A stretch of DNA of 44,737 nucleotides from an uncultured Roseobacter sp. GTDB lineage: Bacteria > Pseudomonadota > Alphaproteobacteria > Rhodobacterales > Rhodobacteraceae. The notes beneath the pieces were generated by a model. That model did no database searches. It saw only the letters and a list, made by a program, of their open reading frames with translations, and had not been told where the DNA came from. A program made the translations under genes and the position numbers. Positions 1 through 9,383 of the stretch are shown piece by piece. Where the stretch lies: contig NZ_CANLYL010000020.1 of NCBI RefSeq assembly GCF_947495275.1, forward strand, positions 1-44,737, in the 5' to 3' direction. Position 1 is the stretch's first letter. Every line of letters begins with the position of its first letter.

Positions 1-140
1 CAGTAGGCCGGATACATATGAGCGACTTCCGAGAACGTGCGAAGAAATCAATTGCGAACAGCAGCCGGTACATACATTTGGGCCGCCTATCCAATTGACG
101 CACCGCATGGCGAATGGCGCGGCTAGCTGGGGCGCACGTA

Positions 141-521
141 TTATTCTGCTCCGCCGGTCAAGTCTTCGGCAAGCATCATCGCGTTGCCATCGGGATCATA
201 GAAAGTCGCTGTCTTAACCATGCCTTCGACGACATCCGTTTCGCCATCGAATTTAACGTTGGCCTGTTCCAGTTTTTGCCTTGCCGTGTCTAGATCAGCA
301 ATGCCGAAGACGGGAACGCAGTTACCGGGAGCCGGCTTGGTATGCTCCCCCAATCCAATGGTCACCCCTGTTGTGTTAGTCTGAAGTTCCGACCAGCCCG
401 CGTCATCTGCATGGTAGATTGTTTCAAATCCGATCATATCTTCATACCATTTAGCGCTTGCATGACGATCTTTGACTGAAAGCGAAATGGTTATGGTTTC
501 TTCCAACGAAATTAGCGACAT
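141..521 (-). CDS. VOC-family (glyoxalase/bleomycin-resistance fold) protein
   Basis: A 126-residue protein with the layout of a single-unit VOC (vicinal oxygen chelate) protein. It has an N-terminal strand (TITISLSVKDRHASAKWYED), the 'WYEDMIGFE' helix typical of these proteins, and a C-terminal 'TATFYDPDGNAMMLAE' strand whose Glu is a usual metal-ligand position. The family includes glyoxalases, ring-cleavage dioxygenases and antibiotic-binding proteins, so the exact substrate is unknown. It is divergent from the regulator at 561, with only 39 bases between start codons, and is the likely target of that regulator. The fold call is firm; no enzymatic function is assigned. Confidence 0.85.
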   Translation of the reverse strand: MSLISLEETITISLSVKDRHASAKWYEDMIGFETIYHADDAGWSELQTNTTGVTIGLGEHTKPAPGNCVPVFGIADLDTARQKLEQANVKFDGETDVVEGMVKTATFYDPDGNAMMLAEDLTGGAE

Positions 522-542
522 AGTCTTTCCTTGTGATTTAAA

Positions 543-557
543 GTATACTAACTATAC
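543..557. promoter_or_regulatory. Inverted repeat, candidate operator for the HxlR-like regulator
   Basis: GTATA-ctaac-TATAC is a perfect 5-bp inverted repeat in the 39-base gap between the divergent VOC and regulator genes. It ends three bases before the regulator's ATG. HxlR-type proteins bind short dyads in such gaps, so autoregulation plus control of the VOC gene is a reasonable inference. No binding evidence exists here. Confidence 0.4.
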
Positions 558-560
558 ATT

Positions 561-1112
561 ATGGACATTGAATTGTTTGTCAACACCACCTCAAGGGCTT
601 GGGCTGTCCCCATTTTGGCGAAGCTACACGCGGGCATCGCCGGGCGACAAGCACCACTGTTGGCTGCCACCGGAGCGACAAGGACCGCTTTCGCGCAAAG
701 CATGGATCACCTTATCTCAATAGGGCTATTGGAACGAAACCCGGGCTATGGGCACCCGCTGCGTCCAGAGTTTCGACTGACAGAGCTTGGTGCTTCTGCA
801 GCGGCCATCGCCAACAAAATTCAACGTGTAACGGCTGATGAAGAACAGGATTTGCTTCGTCGCTCATGGACTTTGCCGGTCTTGACGGCAATCCACGAGC
901 CCAGCCACTTCAATGACATCAAGCGAAACCTGCGAACGATTACGGATCGCGCCTTGTCACAGTCGCTGAAAACAATGGAAAGTAGACGATGGGTGCAGCG
1001 CAATGTTGACGAAGCTGCTCGCCCCCCAAGATCTATATACCGGGCCGTGAACACTGGCGGATTGATAAGCAGTGTCGCTGCCAGTGAAGTTAGTTTTGTC
1101 CGCAATCTGTAA
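561..1112 (+). CDS. HxlR-like transcriptional regulator with two winged-helix units
   Basis: The 183 residues seem to hold two HxlR-like winged helices in tandem. Unit one (about 11-83) runs from 'SRAWAVPILAKL' through a recognition-helix-like 'AQSMDHLISIGLLER' to a wing ending 'RLTELGASA'. Unit two (about 100-170) runs from 'RRSWTLPVLTAI' through 'ALSQSLKTMESRRWVQR' to 'SIYRAVNTGG'. Typical HxlR proteins are about 100-150 residues with one unit and work as dimers, so this looks like a single-chain pseudo-dimer. Unit one lacks the usual short loop and carries 'GIAGRQAPLLAATGAT' instead. No strong Shine-Dalgarno precedes the ATG at 561. It diverges from the VOC gene, its probable target. Confidence 0.7.
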   Translation: MDIELFVNTTSRAWAVPILAKLHAGIAGRQAPLLAATGATRTAFAQSMDHLISIGLLERNPGYGHPLRPEFRLTELGASAAAIANKIQRVTADEEQDLLRRSWTLPVLTAIHEPSHFNDIKRNLRTITDRALSQSLKTMESRRWVQRNVDEAARPPRSIYRAVNTGGLISSVAASEVSFVRNL

Positions 1113-1620
1113 ATTCAGGCTGACTCCGATTTTGTAACTGCGGCGGATGGCAGGTTCAACGGACCGCAATGCAGCATCTGACGCCCCGATTGGATGTTGG
1201 CTAGTGGGCCGTCCCCACCAAAGATTACTGGTTTAGACGACCAGATGCTGCGAGGCCTCCGCGAGCCCATCCTGTAATTCCGATTTTCCCGCTGCAAGCG
1301 CACACAGCACAGATTTTGCCACGTGTGCATCATCTTGAGTAGGGCAATGCGGCTTAAAGAGCGGCCATTTGGGCCGGGCGCAGCGAGATTTCCTCAGGCT
1401 ATGAACGAGAAGCGTACAAAGAGGCCTTTGGCAACTGTAGTCATGGCTTGCTCTGCATTTTCTCACATATGCAGAAAACAGAGCGCGACAATTCACAGCC
1501 CGTTTGAATGGTCACCCTGGGATCGACCAATATCGTACCCCAAGTACAGGCGACGCCATGGATCACATACTTGGTCGCACAATTGAATTCCCAGTTCACG
1601 CAGCCAAACCAAAGCAAGAC
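1113..1620. other. 508-base gap with no recognisable gene
   Basis: Both strands contain only short open frames with no family resemblance that I can recognise and no ribosome binding site in a convincing position. It lies between the 3' ends of the convergent regulator and tctA genes. No clear rho-independent terminator was seen for either. Confidence 0.5.
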
Positions 1621-3126
1621 TTACAATTCGTCTTGTTTTGCCTCACGCCGCAGCGACCGAATACGGAAGACCACAGCGCCAATGCCAAGCAACAGGATAC
1701 CCAATGCAACAGGTCTCGTCACGAAGATCATAAGGCCATTGTCTGACAACAGAAGCGACTGACGAAAGGCTTCCTCAGCTCCCCCGGCCAGCACGAAGGA
1801 AATCACAAAGGCTGCAGGATTGAAATCGAGTTTTTTCATAAGCCAACCGGTAAATCCAGCGGTGACCATGACCCAGACATCAAACAGGCTTCCACGAGAT
1901 GCATAGGCGGCTACGAAAGCTGTCAGGAAGACCAGAGGGTAAAGGACTCGGGTCGGAATCTTGATGATCAGTCGACCAACTGCAGCCGCACCAAAATACC
2001 CAATCAGACCATAACAGGCGATCCCAAGCAGACCTGCTGCAAAGAGGCTGTAGACGAGCTCTTTGGAGGTCACGAACAGGGTTGGCCCCACTTGAATACC
2101 GTGAATCAGGAATACGCCAACAAGGATCGCACCAATGGTGGAGCCCGGAATGCCCAGGGTCAAAAGTGGGGCCATAGATGGACCCGAGACAGCATTATTC
2201 GCGGCCTCAGGCGCAGCGATCCCTTCTAGTGCACCTTTGCCCCACTCGTCTGGGTGTTTCGCTCGGCGTTTGCCTTCTCCATAGGCCACAAAAGCGGCAA
2301 TGGCCGATCCGAGGCCCGGCAGGATACCGATAAACGAGCCAATGAAAGATGAGCGGATCACATGCGGCACACAGGGGCGGTATTCGGCCCAACTTAGGCG
2401 GTTCCGGGCTCTTGCTTCTTCGCTGGAAGGCGCATCGTATTGTATCGTCTTAGCATTCTTGTTTTCCAGTTGCGAAAACACCTCCGCCAAAACAAAAATC
2501 CCGATCATAAGAGGAACTAATCCGATGCCACCCAAAAGGTCAAAACTACCGAAGGTAAAGCGTTCGTCAGCCGTAATAGGATCGGTTCCAATCATTTTGA
2601 TCAATACCCCAAGCGCCGCGCTGGCAAGACCCTTAACCACGGATTTTCCAATTACAGAACCAATGACAACAAAGGCGGCAAAGTAGATTGCAAATAACTC
2701 AGGCGGCCCCAACATCAATGCAATCGCGGCAATCACGCCTACGCCGATAATAAGTAGAATTTCACCAATGTAGTCACCGATGACGGATGACACTGTCGCC
2801 ACCCGCATCGCCTTGGACGACATTCCTTTTTGGGCCAGCGGATAGCCGTCAATCTGCGTCGCTGCCGAAGCCGCAGTGCCTGGAGTATTGAACAAGATGG
2901 CGGCGATGGAGCCACCATAGCGGCCGGATTTGCCGATCACATATAGGAATGCCAACGCTGAAAGCGGGTCCATGTAGAACGTCACTGGAAGCAACATTGC
3001 TATGGCAGCAGAAGCGGTCAGACCTGGAATTGCCCCCACAATCATGCCCACGACAGCGGCCAGTACGACCCAGCCAATCAAGGCAGGACTAGTAAGGACC
3101 GTCGCCAGCCCAGCAAAGATTTCCAT
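1621..3126 (-). CDS. tctA: Tripartite tricarboxylate transporter, large permease subunit TctA
   Basis: A 501-residue polytopic membrane protein, the usual length for TctA, the roughly 12-helix permease of the TTT family that imports carboxylates using a binding protein and an ion gradient. Signature segments are visible: 'GAIPGLTASAAIAMLLPVTF' at 31-50, 'GTPGTAASAATQIDGYPLAQ' near 82-101 and, in the second half, 'LPGLGSAIAAFVAYG', the second copy of the PGL-type loop. It is the last gene of the tctC-tctB-tctA operon and begins three bases after tctB. The substrate is not determined by the permease. The neighbouring amidohydrolase and dehydrogenase suggest a dicarboxylate or tricarboxylate, which is inference. 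Confidence 0.95.
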   Translation of the reverse strand: MEIFAGLATVLTSPALIGWVVLAAVVGMIVGAIPGLTASAAIAMLLPVTFYMDPLSALAFLYVIGKSGRYGGSIAAILFNTPGTAASAATQIDGYPLAQKGMSSKAMRVATVSSVIGDYIGEILLIIGVGVIAAIALMLGPPELFAIYFAAFVVIGSVIGKSVVKGLASAALGVLIKMIGTDPITADERFTFGSFDLLGGIGLVPLMIGIFVLAEVFSQLENKNAKTIQYDAPSSEEARARNRLSWAEYRPCVPHVIRSSFIGSFIGILPGLGSAIAAFVAYGEGKRRAKHPDEWGKGALEGIAAPEAANNAVSGPSMAPLLTLGIPGSTIGAILVGVFLIHGIQVGPTLFVTSKELVYSLFAAGLLGIACYGLIGYFGAAAVGRLIIKIPTRVLYPLVFLTAFVAAYASRGSLFDVWVMVTAGFTGWLMKKLDFNPAAFVISFVLAGGAEEAFRQSLLLSDNGLMIFVTRPVALGILLLGIGAVVFRIRSLRREAKQDEL

Positions 3127-3129
3127 AGC

Positions 3130-3612
3130 TTAACTTCCTTGCAAAATGTCTAGCAAATCGAACCATTCCCCAAAGGGCGGAAAAACCCCGAGGAGTTCAA
3201 AGAAAATGAGGTGATAGATCGCCGGGCAAAGGATGGCCGCAGCCATTAGCCCCGGCGGATTGCGAATGCCAAAGAGCAACATGGCCAACGGCGCAATCAA
3301 ACCTGTCGCAATCAAATAACCAAGCTTGCTGACCAACCAAACATATCCGATTGCTATTGCAAGAAGACTTGCGATTTCACCGGGAATATCTGTGAGGCGC
3401 AGAGGGGAGGTGTCTTGCCTGCGCAGGCCACTTAGCAATTCCAGAATACCGCAGACCAGGATCGCACCTGACGCAATATAAGGGAAAATCCGAGCACCGC
3501 CGATGCCACCTTCGGCACCTTGCGGTATCAACGACGCATAGTACCCGGCCGCAAGGCCGAGTACGGTCAGCACAGCGCCGACAATCACAGAGCGATGGAA
3601 CGAGCCAGTCAC
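3130..3612 (-). CDS. tctB: Tripartite tricarboxylate transporter, small permease subunit TctB
   Basis: A 160-residue protein with four hydrophobic segments (about 10-27, 42-62, 85-118 and 125-152), matching the size and topology of TctB, the small four-helix subunit of TTT importers. The start is GTG, placed directly after the tctC stop with no spacer (TAAGTG), so translation is probably coupled to tctC. TctB proteins are poorly conserved in sequence; the assignment rests on size, topology and position between tctC and tctA. Confidence 0.9.
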   Translation of the reverse strand: MTGSFHRSVIVGAVLTVLGLAAGYYASLIPQGAEGGIGGARIFPYIASGAILVCGILELLSGLRRQDTSPLRLTDIPGEIASLLAIAIGYVWLVSKLGYLIATGLIAPLAMLLFGIRNPPGLMAAAILCPAIYHLIFFELLGVFPPFGEWFDLLDILQGS

Positions 3613-4575
3613 TTAGTTGCTCGCAGCTTTGAGGGCGTCGATGACAGGCTTGGCAGTTTCGCCCATTGCCATCAGGTTTGCCTTGGCGTCAGCACCGGCC
3701 AGATATGCGGAAACTGTGCCTTTGGCTTCAACGGTCTCGGAAAACTCTGGTGCGGCAGCGATGTCAGCCATGGCCGCTTCCATCCCCGTTACGATCTCTG
3801 CATCCACACCATTTGGCGCGAACAGGATGATCGGAGAGGAAATGACAGGGATATTAAAACCCTGCTCTGCTGCAGTAGGGACATCTGGGAACAGCGGGTC
3901 GCGCTCATCGGCGAAGATCGCCAAAACACGCAATTCAGCTTCAAAGCCACGGGACTGCTGAATGCCGAGGATGCCGAAGTCCACCTGAGAGCCCAGGATC
4001 GCCGCGCGAGACTTCGCACCGCCTTTAAAGGGCACGTCGGTTGCTTCCAGATCTTGATTGTTCAGGAAGGTTTGACCGGCAACTTGGAACACTCCGCCAC
4101 GCCCGTTGTGACCCCATTTCAGGTTGCCACCTTTGGCCGCTTCAACCAGATCAGCCAATGTTTGGAAAGGGCTGGCGGCTGGTACAACGATGGCACCTTT
4201 CAGGTTGCCGACCTGTGCGACGGTTTGGAAGCTTTCAAATGGGTTCACCGCAGCTTCTTTGAACATAGAGCCCAGCAGGAAGGAACCAGAGGATGTCAAC
4301 AGGACGGTGTTGCCGTCTGGACGCGCCTTGGAAGCCTCGATTGCACCGGTCAAACCGCCTGCGCCCGGCTTGTTCACCACAACGACTGGAACAGGCAAGC
4401 GGCTTTCAGCGGCATTGGCTACTGCACGGGCGTAAAGATCAACGCCGCCACCGGCGTTGTATGGCACGATGATGTTCAACGGTCGGCGTGGGTTCCACTC
4501 CGCCGCAGCAGTGGTGCCGGTCATTGCAGCTAATGCACCAGCACCTGCTGCGATTAGAAAACTACGTCTTTGCAT
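3613..4575 (-). CDS. tctC: TctC/Bug-family periplasmic solute-binding protein
   Basis: A 320-residue exported binding protein of the Bug (TctC) family, the periplasmic receptor of TTT transporters. The N-terminus 'MQRRSFLIAAGAGALAAMTG' is a signal sequence with a twin-Arg-like 'RRSF', so Tat export is possible but not certain. The family landmark 'IIVPYNAGGGVDLYAR' follows at about 34-49, where backbone and water contacts hold a substrate carboxylate, and 'NKPGAGGLTGAIEASKARPD' forms the second landmark. It is the first gene of tctCBA and diverges from the LysR gene at 4700. Bug proteins bind many carboxylates, so the ligand is open. Confidence 0.93.
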   Translation of the reverse strand: MQRRSFLIAAGAGALAAMTGTTAAAEWNPRRPLNIIVPYNAGGGVDLYARAVANAAESRLPVPVVVVNKPGAGGLTGAIEASKARPDGNTVLLTSSGSFLLGSMFKEAAVNPFESFQTVAQVGNLKGAIVVPAASPFQTLADLVEAAKGGNLKWGHNGRGGVFQVAGQTFLNNQDLEATDVPFKGGAKSRAAILGSQVDFGILGIQQSRGFEAELRVLAIFADERDPLFPDVPTAAEQGFNIPVISSPIILFAPNGVDAEIVTGMEAAMADIAAAPEFSETVEAKGTVSAYLAGADAKANLMAMGETAKPVIDALKAASN

Positions 4576-4651
4576 GATATCCTCCCAGAGATTTCACCAC
4601 ACCACAGCCTCAGGCAGCAGTGTCTCAAGCCTGTTTTTACTTTACCTATTG

Positions 4652-4688
4652 TGTTCAGAAAAATAGAATTATCGAAATCACTGTTCAG
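4652..4688. promoter_or_regulatory. Direct repeats in the tctC/LysR intergenic region, candidate LysR site
   Basis: TGTTCAG occurs at 4652-4658 and 4682-4688, 30 bases apart, about three helical turns, in the 124-base divergent gap. LysR proteins bind as tetramers to two half-sites on one DNA face, so the spacing is suggestive. No clear T-N11-A palindrome was found, so this is a weak candidate. Confidence 0.3.
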
Positions 4689-4699
4689 GATTTTGAAAG

Positions 4700-5596
4700 A
4701 TGAACCTCAAAAGTCTACGCGCTTTCCTGCATGTTATGGACGAAGGTGCGCTTGTACACGCTTCCCGTCGGATGAACCTATCGCAACCTGCTGTCAGTCG
4801 GTTGGTCAACCTGCTGGAAGAAGAGGTTGGTGTAAAACTTTTCTATCGAGACCAAAAAACACTGATGCCGACACCAGAAGCTGATCTGTTTTACCCCGAA
4901 GCACAGCGCATCGTTGCTTCGCTGAATGATCTGCCCGATCTGTTTCGCCAATTTCGCAGTAGTGCGCTTGTCCCGCTGAGAATAGTCAGCCAATTGCGCC
5001 CAGCTAATGGTCTTGTCATTCCCGCATTGGAAAGATTCACGCATCGATATCCAGACGTACGCACGACCCTAGACTTTCATGGTCGTCGCGAACTCGGCAG
5101 AAGGGTGCAAAGGGACAAGTTTGATTTAGGGTTCTTTGTGACACCCATGCAGATTACTGCAATGGATTTGCTGCGCAAATTTGACACCGAGCTTCAGGTT
5201 CTTTTGCCCAGATCCCATCCCCTTGCTGGACGAGAAACACTCACATCAGATGATCTAATCGGAGAGCGCTATATTGCCTTACAGCGTGGTTTGATGGCGC
5301 GTGATGCAATTGATCGCGTTTTGAGCGAAGAAGGATTCAAACTGGAAGCGTTTCACGAAGTGAACAGCACCAATACTGCGTTACGACTCGTTGCAAGCGG
5401 CTGTGGTTTCACGTTCAGCGACGCAACCGTGCTTGATCCTATGTACCGACGCAGCACCGTGCTTGTGCCTTGGAAGCCAAGCGTTCAAATCGCGTTGGGT
5501 CTATTTGCCCCGAAGAACCAACCCCAACATGCGGCCACCGAAAATTTCCTAGCGTGTATCGAAGAGCTATGGGGGGAAATTGTGAAGACGAGATAA
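4700..5596 (+). CDS. LysR-family transcriptional regulator
   Basis: A standard-length (298-residue) LysR regulator. The N-terminal winged helix reads 'MNLKSLRAFLHVMDEGALVH' followed by the recognition helix 'LSQPAVSRLVNLLEEEVGVK' and 'FYRD' at about 28-51, a textbook LysR pattern. The remainder is the periplasmic-binding-protein-like effector domain. It diverges from tctCBA and precedes the amidohydrolase by about 70 bases, so it probably controls the transporter and perhaps the downstream catabolic genes in response to the imported acid. The regulated targets are inferred from position only. Confidence 0.93.
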   Translation: MNLKSLRAFLHVMDEGALVHASRRMNLSQPAVSRLVNLLEEEVGVKLFYRDQKTLMPTPEADLFYPEAQRIVASLNDLPDLFRQFRSSALVPLRIVSQLRPANGLVIPALERFTHRYPDVRTTLDFHGRRELGRRVQRDKFDLGFFVTPMQITAMDLLRKFDTELQVLLPRSHPLAGRETLTSDDLIGERYIALQRGLMARDAIDRVLSEEGFKLEAFHEVNSTNTALRLVASGCGFTFSDATVLDPMYRRSTVLVPWKPSVQIALGLFAPKNQPQHAATENFLACIEELWGEIVKTR

Positions 5597-5669
5597 TTTT
5601 GTATTCGTTTTTTCTAATTGATGTTTGAATAATTCGAATTTTCGAATGACGTGATGCACTCTATGCTTG

Positions 5670-6587
5670 ATGAACAATACTATTTCCTGCTTCTTCATCA
5701 GGCCCAAACCCGTGGCAATCCAATCTCCTCCGCTTTGCGCACCCGCTGATCCGGCGCCTAACGCATCCTCCTGCATCGTTCCTTCCGGTGCCTGCGATTG
5801 CCACGCTCATGTATTTGCGCTGCCTTCGGATTTGGTTTCGGCCCGCCTTTACACTCCGCCGCCGGCATCACTTGCTGACTACCAGAAAATGCTGTCGGTA
5901 CTGGGCATTGAGCGTGCCGTAATCGTACAGCCAAGTGTCTACGGCACCGACAATCGTACCACATTAGAGGCGGTCGCTGAGGTCGGTGACGCCTTTCGCG
6001 CAGTGGTTGTCGTCGATCCATCGGTCGCTGTTGCCGAACTTAAAGAGATGCATGCCCAAGGCGCGCGTGGGGCGCGGGTGAATGCTTTGTTTTCGGGCTC
6101 ATCCGAACGCGCGGTTCTATTGGAGATTGGCCAAAAACTCGCACAGGTCGGCTGGCACATGCAGATGTTGGTTGATGTTTCGAGTTTTGAAGACCTTGAG
6201 GGTTTTGTCGATACGCTTGCCGTTCCGGTGGTGTTTGATCACATCGGGCATGTGCAAGCGGCCAAAGGTTTGAATGATCCGGGTTTCACCGCTTTGTTGC
6301 GTTTGATGGAAAGCGGCAAGGTCTGGACCAAGTTGTCGGGCAGTTACCGCATGACGGGCCAGGATCATCCGCCCTACACAGATGTCGCGCCCTTTGCTCG
6401 GGCTTTGGTGGCGGCGAACCCAGAGCAGTGCGTCTGGGCCTCTGATTGGCCCCATCCGCAAATACCTGTGTCGATGCCCAATGATGGGGCGCTTCTGGAC
6501 ATGCTTGTTGACTGGGTGCCTGATACGGCGACACGCAAGCGTATTCTTGTCGATAACCCAGCGCAGCTTTACGGATTTGAGGCATGA
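5670..6587 (+). CDS. Amidohydrolase, 2-pyrone-4,6-dicarboxylate lactonase (LigI)-like
   Basis: A TIM-barrel metal hydrolase of the amidohydrolase_2 type, about 305 residues. The metal motif is 'CDCHAHVF' (His45 and His47 with the ATG start), 'FDHIGHV' supplies further His residues, and 'WASDWPHP' holds the catalytic Asp of the last strand. This arrangement resembles LigI, which opens pyrone dicarboxylate lactones in protocatechuate or gallate breakdown, but many uncharacterised relatives hydrolyse other lactones. The start is ambiguous: TTG at 5667, ATG at 5670 or GTG at 5712 are possible, and the first 35 residues are unlike the core. The end overlaps the next gene by four bases (ATGA), so the two are coupled. 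Confidence 0.85.
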   Translation: MNNTISCFFIRPKPVAIQSPPLCAPADPAPNASSCIVPSGACDCHAHVFALPSDLVSARLYTPPPASLADYQKMLSVLGIERAVIVQPSVYGTDNRTTLEAVAEVGDAFRAVVVVDPSVAVAELKEMHAQGARGARVNALFSGSSERAVLLEIGQKLAQVGWHMQMLVDVSSFEDLEGFVDTLAVPVVFDHIGHVQAAKGLNDPGFTALLRLMESGKVWTKLSGSYRMTGQDHPPYTDVAPFARALVAANPEQCVWASDWPHPQIPVSMPNDGALLDMLVDWVPDTATRKRILVDNPAQLYGFEA

Positions 6588-9382
6588 GCTCGCTTAAGGC
6601 TTTCATAGACACACTACGTCGTGATGGGTTTGGCGGCGACATTGGGGACGATCTGGCCACGCGCCTGGTTGGGGCCACGGATAACTCAATCTATCGGGTA
6701 GAACCCGATGCTATCCTCTATCCAAGGACCGCTGAAGACATCGCTGTGATCGCCCAGCTGGCGCAAACGCATGAAATCGCCCTGACCGCGCGCGGGGGTG
6801 GCACTGGCACAAATGGACAGAGCCTCAATCAAGGCGTGATTGTCGACTGCTCTCGGCATATGACCGACATTGTCTCTTTTGATCAGGACAAACTCGAAGC
6901 CGTTGTGCAGCCAGGTGTGGTGCTGGATCAGCTCAACAGCTTTCTCGCGCAGCATGGGTGCTTTTTTCCACCGACGGTATCGACCTCCTCCCGCGCGACC
7001 ATTGGCGGAATGTTCGCAACGGATGCCAGTGGCAAAGGTTCACGGCGCTATGGGCGGACGTCAGATTGGGTGCTGGATGCTGATCTTGTTCTGGCTGACG
7101 GCAATGCAACAACGGCACGTGGCTTTGCTGAGAACGGGCAATTGGAAACCCTCCTGCAGGATCATGCCACCCAGATTAATGCGGCCTTTCCTCCCCTCAA
7201 TCGGGGATTAACCGGCTATAACCTGGGGGAAGCGCTTACAGATGATGGGCTGAACCCTATCAAACTTCTGGCGGGGTCTGAGGGCACGCTGGCGCTTACA
7301 ACCCAAATTACGCTGCGCGTGGAGCGCGTGCCCGGTCACAAAGGGCTCACCGTCTTGGCCTATCGCGATGCGCTGTCTGCTATGGATCACGTGCCGGCGC
7401 TTATTGCAGCAGATCCGGTCGCTATTGAGTTTCTGGACGATAAAATCATTGAACTCGCCGCAAAGACCCCAATGTGGTCCGAACTCAAAGATGTGTTTGG
7501 CGCATTTGGGGAGGCGCGCGGCTTCTTGTTTGTGGAGTTTGCCGCCGACAATCTGACCGAAATTACCACAGGTCGTGCGACACTCGCGGAGATTTTGAAA
7601 GACGCCCCTGAGAGTTTCGTTGGGCAGCAGGATGCGGATGATGCAGCCCAGATGGCTGCGCTTTGGTCTATGCGTAAACGCTCTGTTGGCCTGCTCGGTG
7701 CTTTGGAAGGACAGCGCATTGGTGTGCCCTTTGTCGAAGACGCGGCTGTACCTCCTGAAAACTTGTCCGCCTTTGTGCGCGGGTTCAGAACCATCTTGGA
7801 CAAGGCGGGAGTTGATTATGGCATGTTTGGTCATGCTGATGTGGGCTGTGTCCACGTGCGCCCAACTCTGGATATGCTATCTGCAGAAGATCAGGCCAAG
7901 ATCCGCGAGATTTCCGACGCTGTCTTTGTGCTAGCCCGCGACATGGGCGGGCTGATCTTTGGTGAACATGGCAAAGGTTTGCGTGGAGAGTATCTGGCCG
8001 CGCATCTGCCATCAGACCTGCTGGCCGTGATGGAGCAGATCAAAACGGCCTATGACCCAGAGGGACGTTTGAATCCAGGCAAGCTCTATGCCCCTAGGGG
8101 TGAAGTTAACCGCCTGGACGAAGTGCCGTTCCGCGGTGCGCGTGACGCAGAAATCGACCGCGCCCGATTTGCACCCTTCGCAAAATCCATCGGGTGCAAC
8201 GGAAACGGGGCCTGTTTTAACTGGGCCCCTGATGATCCTATGTGCCCTTCATACAAGGCAACCGGGGAAAAACGTCTTTCGCCGAAGGGACGCGCGACTT
8301 TGTTACGGGAATGGACCCACGCCGAAAGCACTGGTGGCGATAGAGAAGCCATTGGTCAGGCGGTGCTTAACAGCCTCAACGATTGCCTGTCTTGCCGATC
8401 CTGCACCAGCCAGTGTCCGGTGGCCGTTGATATCCCGGAGATGAAATCCGACTTTCTCGCGCAATGGTATCGCAACAAGCGCCGTCCGGTACGGGATCAT
8501 CTGGTACGACGCATGGAGCGTCTGTCCATGGCGGCATACCGGGTGCCCCATTTGTCAAATCTCGCAATGCAAAACCCAGTGTCAGGATACCTGTCAGAGC
8601 ACGTTTTTGGTCTCAGCACCCTGCCGGCATTTGCCACACCGTCCATAGAAGCCTCGCTTCAATCGCGCGGCGTCGACATAGTCGGCAGAACAGCCGCAGC
8701 AACTGCGGACGTTGTCCTGCTGGTCGATAGTTTCACAGGACTGTTTGATACAGAACCTTTGCTGTCGGCAGCTGACCTTCTGCGCACTACAGGCTTCACA
8801 GTGCAAGCCACCGAAGTCTTGCCAACTGGCAAAGCCGCACATGTTCGAGGGTATTTGGAAGATTTTGAAAAGGTGCAGGAAAACACCAATGAACGCCTGG
8901 ATCAGCTGACCGCAAATGGTGCGCCTTTGATCAGTGTTGAACCGGCTGTGCATAACCTGTTGCTGAAAGACCATGGGCGCAAAGACGTGTTGAGCCTTGA
9001 TCAGTTCTTGGATGGGCATCTATCTGAGATGAACCGCGCACAGCCGCCCACAGGTGACTATCGCCTGTTTCTGCATTGTACCGAAAAAACGGCCGACCCA
9101 CAAACTGGCCCACGTTGGCAACGTATCTTCGCAGGTCTCGGTCTGTCCCTGGAAATCGTAAAAACCGGCTGTTGCGGGATGGCGGGTTTATTTGGTCATG
9201 AGACTGAACACCAACAGATGTCTAAAGATATCTTTGATCTGTCTTGGCGCGATGCTTTGCAAGACAAAGCGGGTAAAGCGATGGCGACAGGTTTCTCCTG
9301 TCGTTCGCAGGCCAAGCGCTTTGCAGGTATAAAACTGCCCCATCCAGCCCGCATTCTCGCCGACCACCTACAAGGAGCTTAA
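6584..9382 (+). CDS. FAD-linked oxidase / Fe-S dehydrogenase fusion (YdiJ/GlcD-GlpC type)
   Basis: A 932-residue fusion enzyme. The N-terminal half is an FAD-binding-4 (p-cresol methylhydroxylase fold) domain with the nucleotide motif 'TARGGGTGTNGQS' near 68-80, followed by the FAD-oxidase C-terminal cap. The C-terminal half has Cys residues near 538 (CNGNGAC), a classic CxxCxxCxxxCP [4Fe-4S] motif at 601-611, and a CCG-type motif 'TGCCGMAG' near 862. This order matches YdiJ, a D-2-hydroxyglutarate dehydrogenase, and related D-2-hydroxyacid dehydrogenases that pass electrons to the membrane pool. It is translationally coupled to the lactonase-like gene, so it may oxidise the hydroxyacid released there. 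The substrate is inferred. Confidence 0.9.
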   Translation: MSSLKAFIDTLRRDGFGGDIGDDLATRLVGATDNSIYRVEPDAILYPRTAEDIAVIAQLAQTHEIALTARGGGTGTNGQSLNQGVIVDCSRHMTDIVSFDQDKLEAVVQPGVVLDQLNSFLAQHGCFFPPTVSTSSRATIGGMFATDASGKGSRRYGRTSDWVLDADLVLADGNATTARGFAENGQLETLLQDHATQINAAFPPLNRGLTGYNLGEALTDDGLNPIKLLAGSEGTLALTTQITLRVERVPGHKGLTVLAYRDALSAMDHVPALIAADPVAIEFLDDKIIELAAKTPMWSELKDVFGAFGEARGFLFVEFAADNLTEITTGRATLAEILKDAPESFVGQQDADDAAQMAALWSMRKRSVGLLGALEGQRIGVPFVEDAAVPPENLSAFVRGFRTILDKAGVDYGMFGHADVGCVHVRPTLDMLSAEDQAKIREISDAVFVLARDMGGLIFGEHGKGLRGEYLAAHLPSDLLAVMEQIKTAYDPEGRLNPGKLYAPRGEVNRLDEVPFRGARDAEIDRARFAPFAKSIGCNGNGACFNWAPDDPMCPSYKATGEKRLSPKGRATLLREWTHAESTGGDREAIGQAVLNSLNDCLSCRSCTSQCPVAVDIPEMKSDFLAQWYRNKRRPVRDHLVRRMERLSMAAYRVPHLSNLAMQNPVSGYLSEHVFGLSTLPAFATPSIEASLQSRGVDIVGRTAAATADVVLLVDSFTGLFDTEPLLSAADLLRTTGFTVQATEVLPTGKAAHVRGYLEDFEKVQENTNERLDQLTANGAPLISVEPAVHNLLLKDHGRKDVLSLDQFLDGHLSEMNRAQPPTGDYRLFLHCTEKTADPQTGPRWQRIFAGLGLSLEIVKTGCCGMAGLFGHETEHQQMSKDIFDLSWRDALQDKAGKAMATGFSCRSQAKRFAGIKLPHPARILADHLQGA

Positions 9383-9383
9383 G

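Noticed and set aside
18..98. 26-codon frame at the window start
   Set aside because: Too short, no ribosome site and no recognisable family; it may be chance.
1233..1496. Minus-strand frame with some protein-like sequence near its end
   Set aside because: No family recognised and no good start; the region was left as empty.
3520..4533. 337-residue plus-strand frame across tctB and tctC
   Set aside because: It is antisense to two well-supported genes, has no family features and has an unnatural composition.
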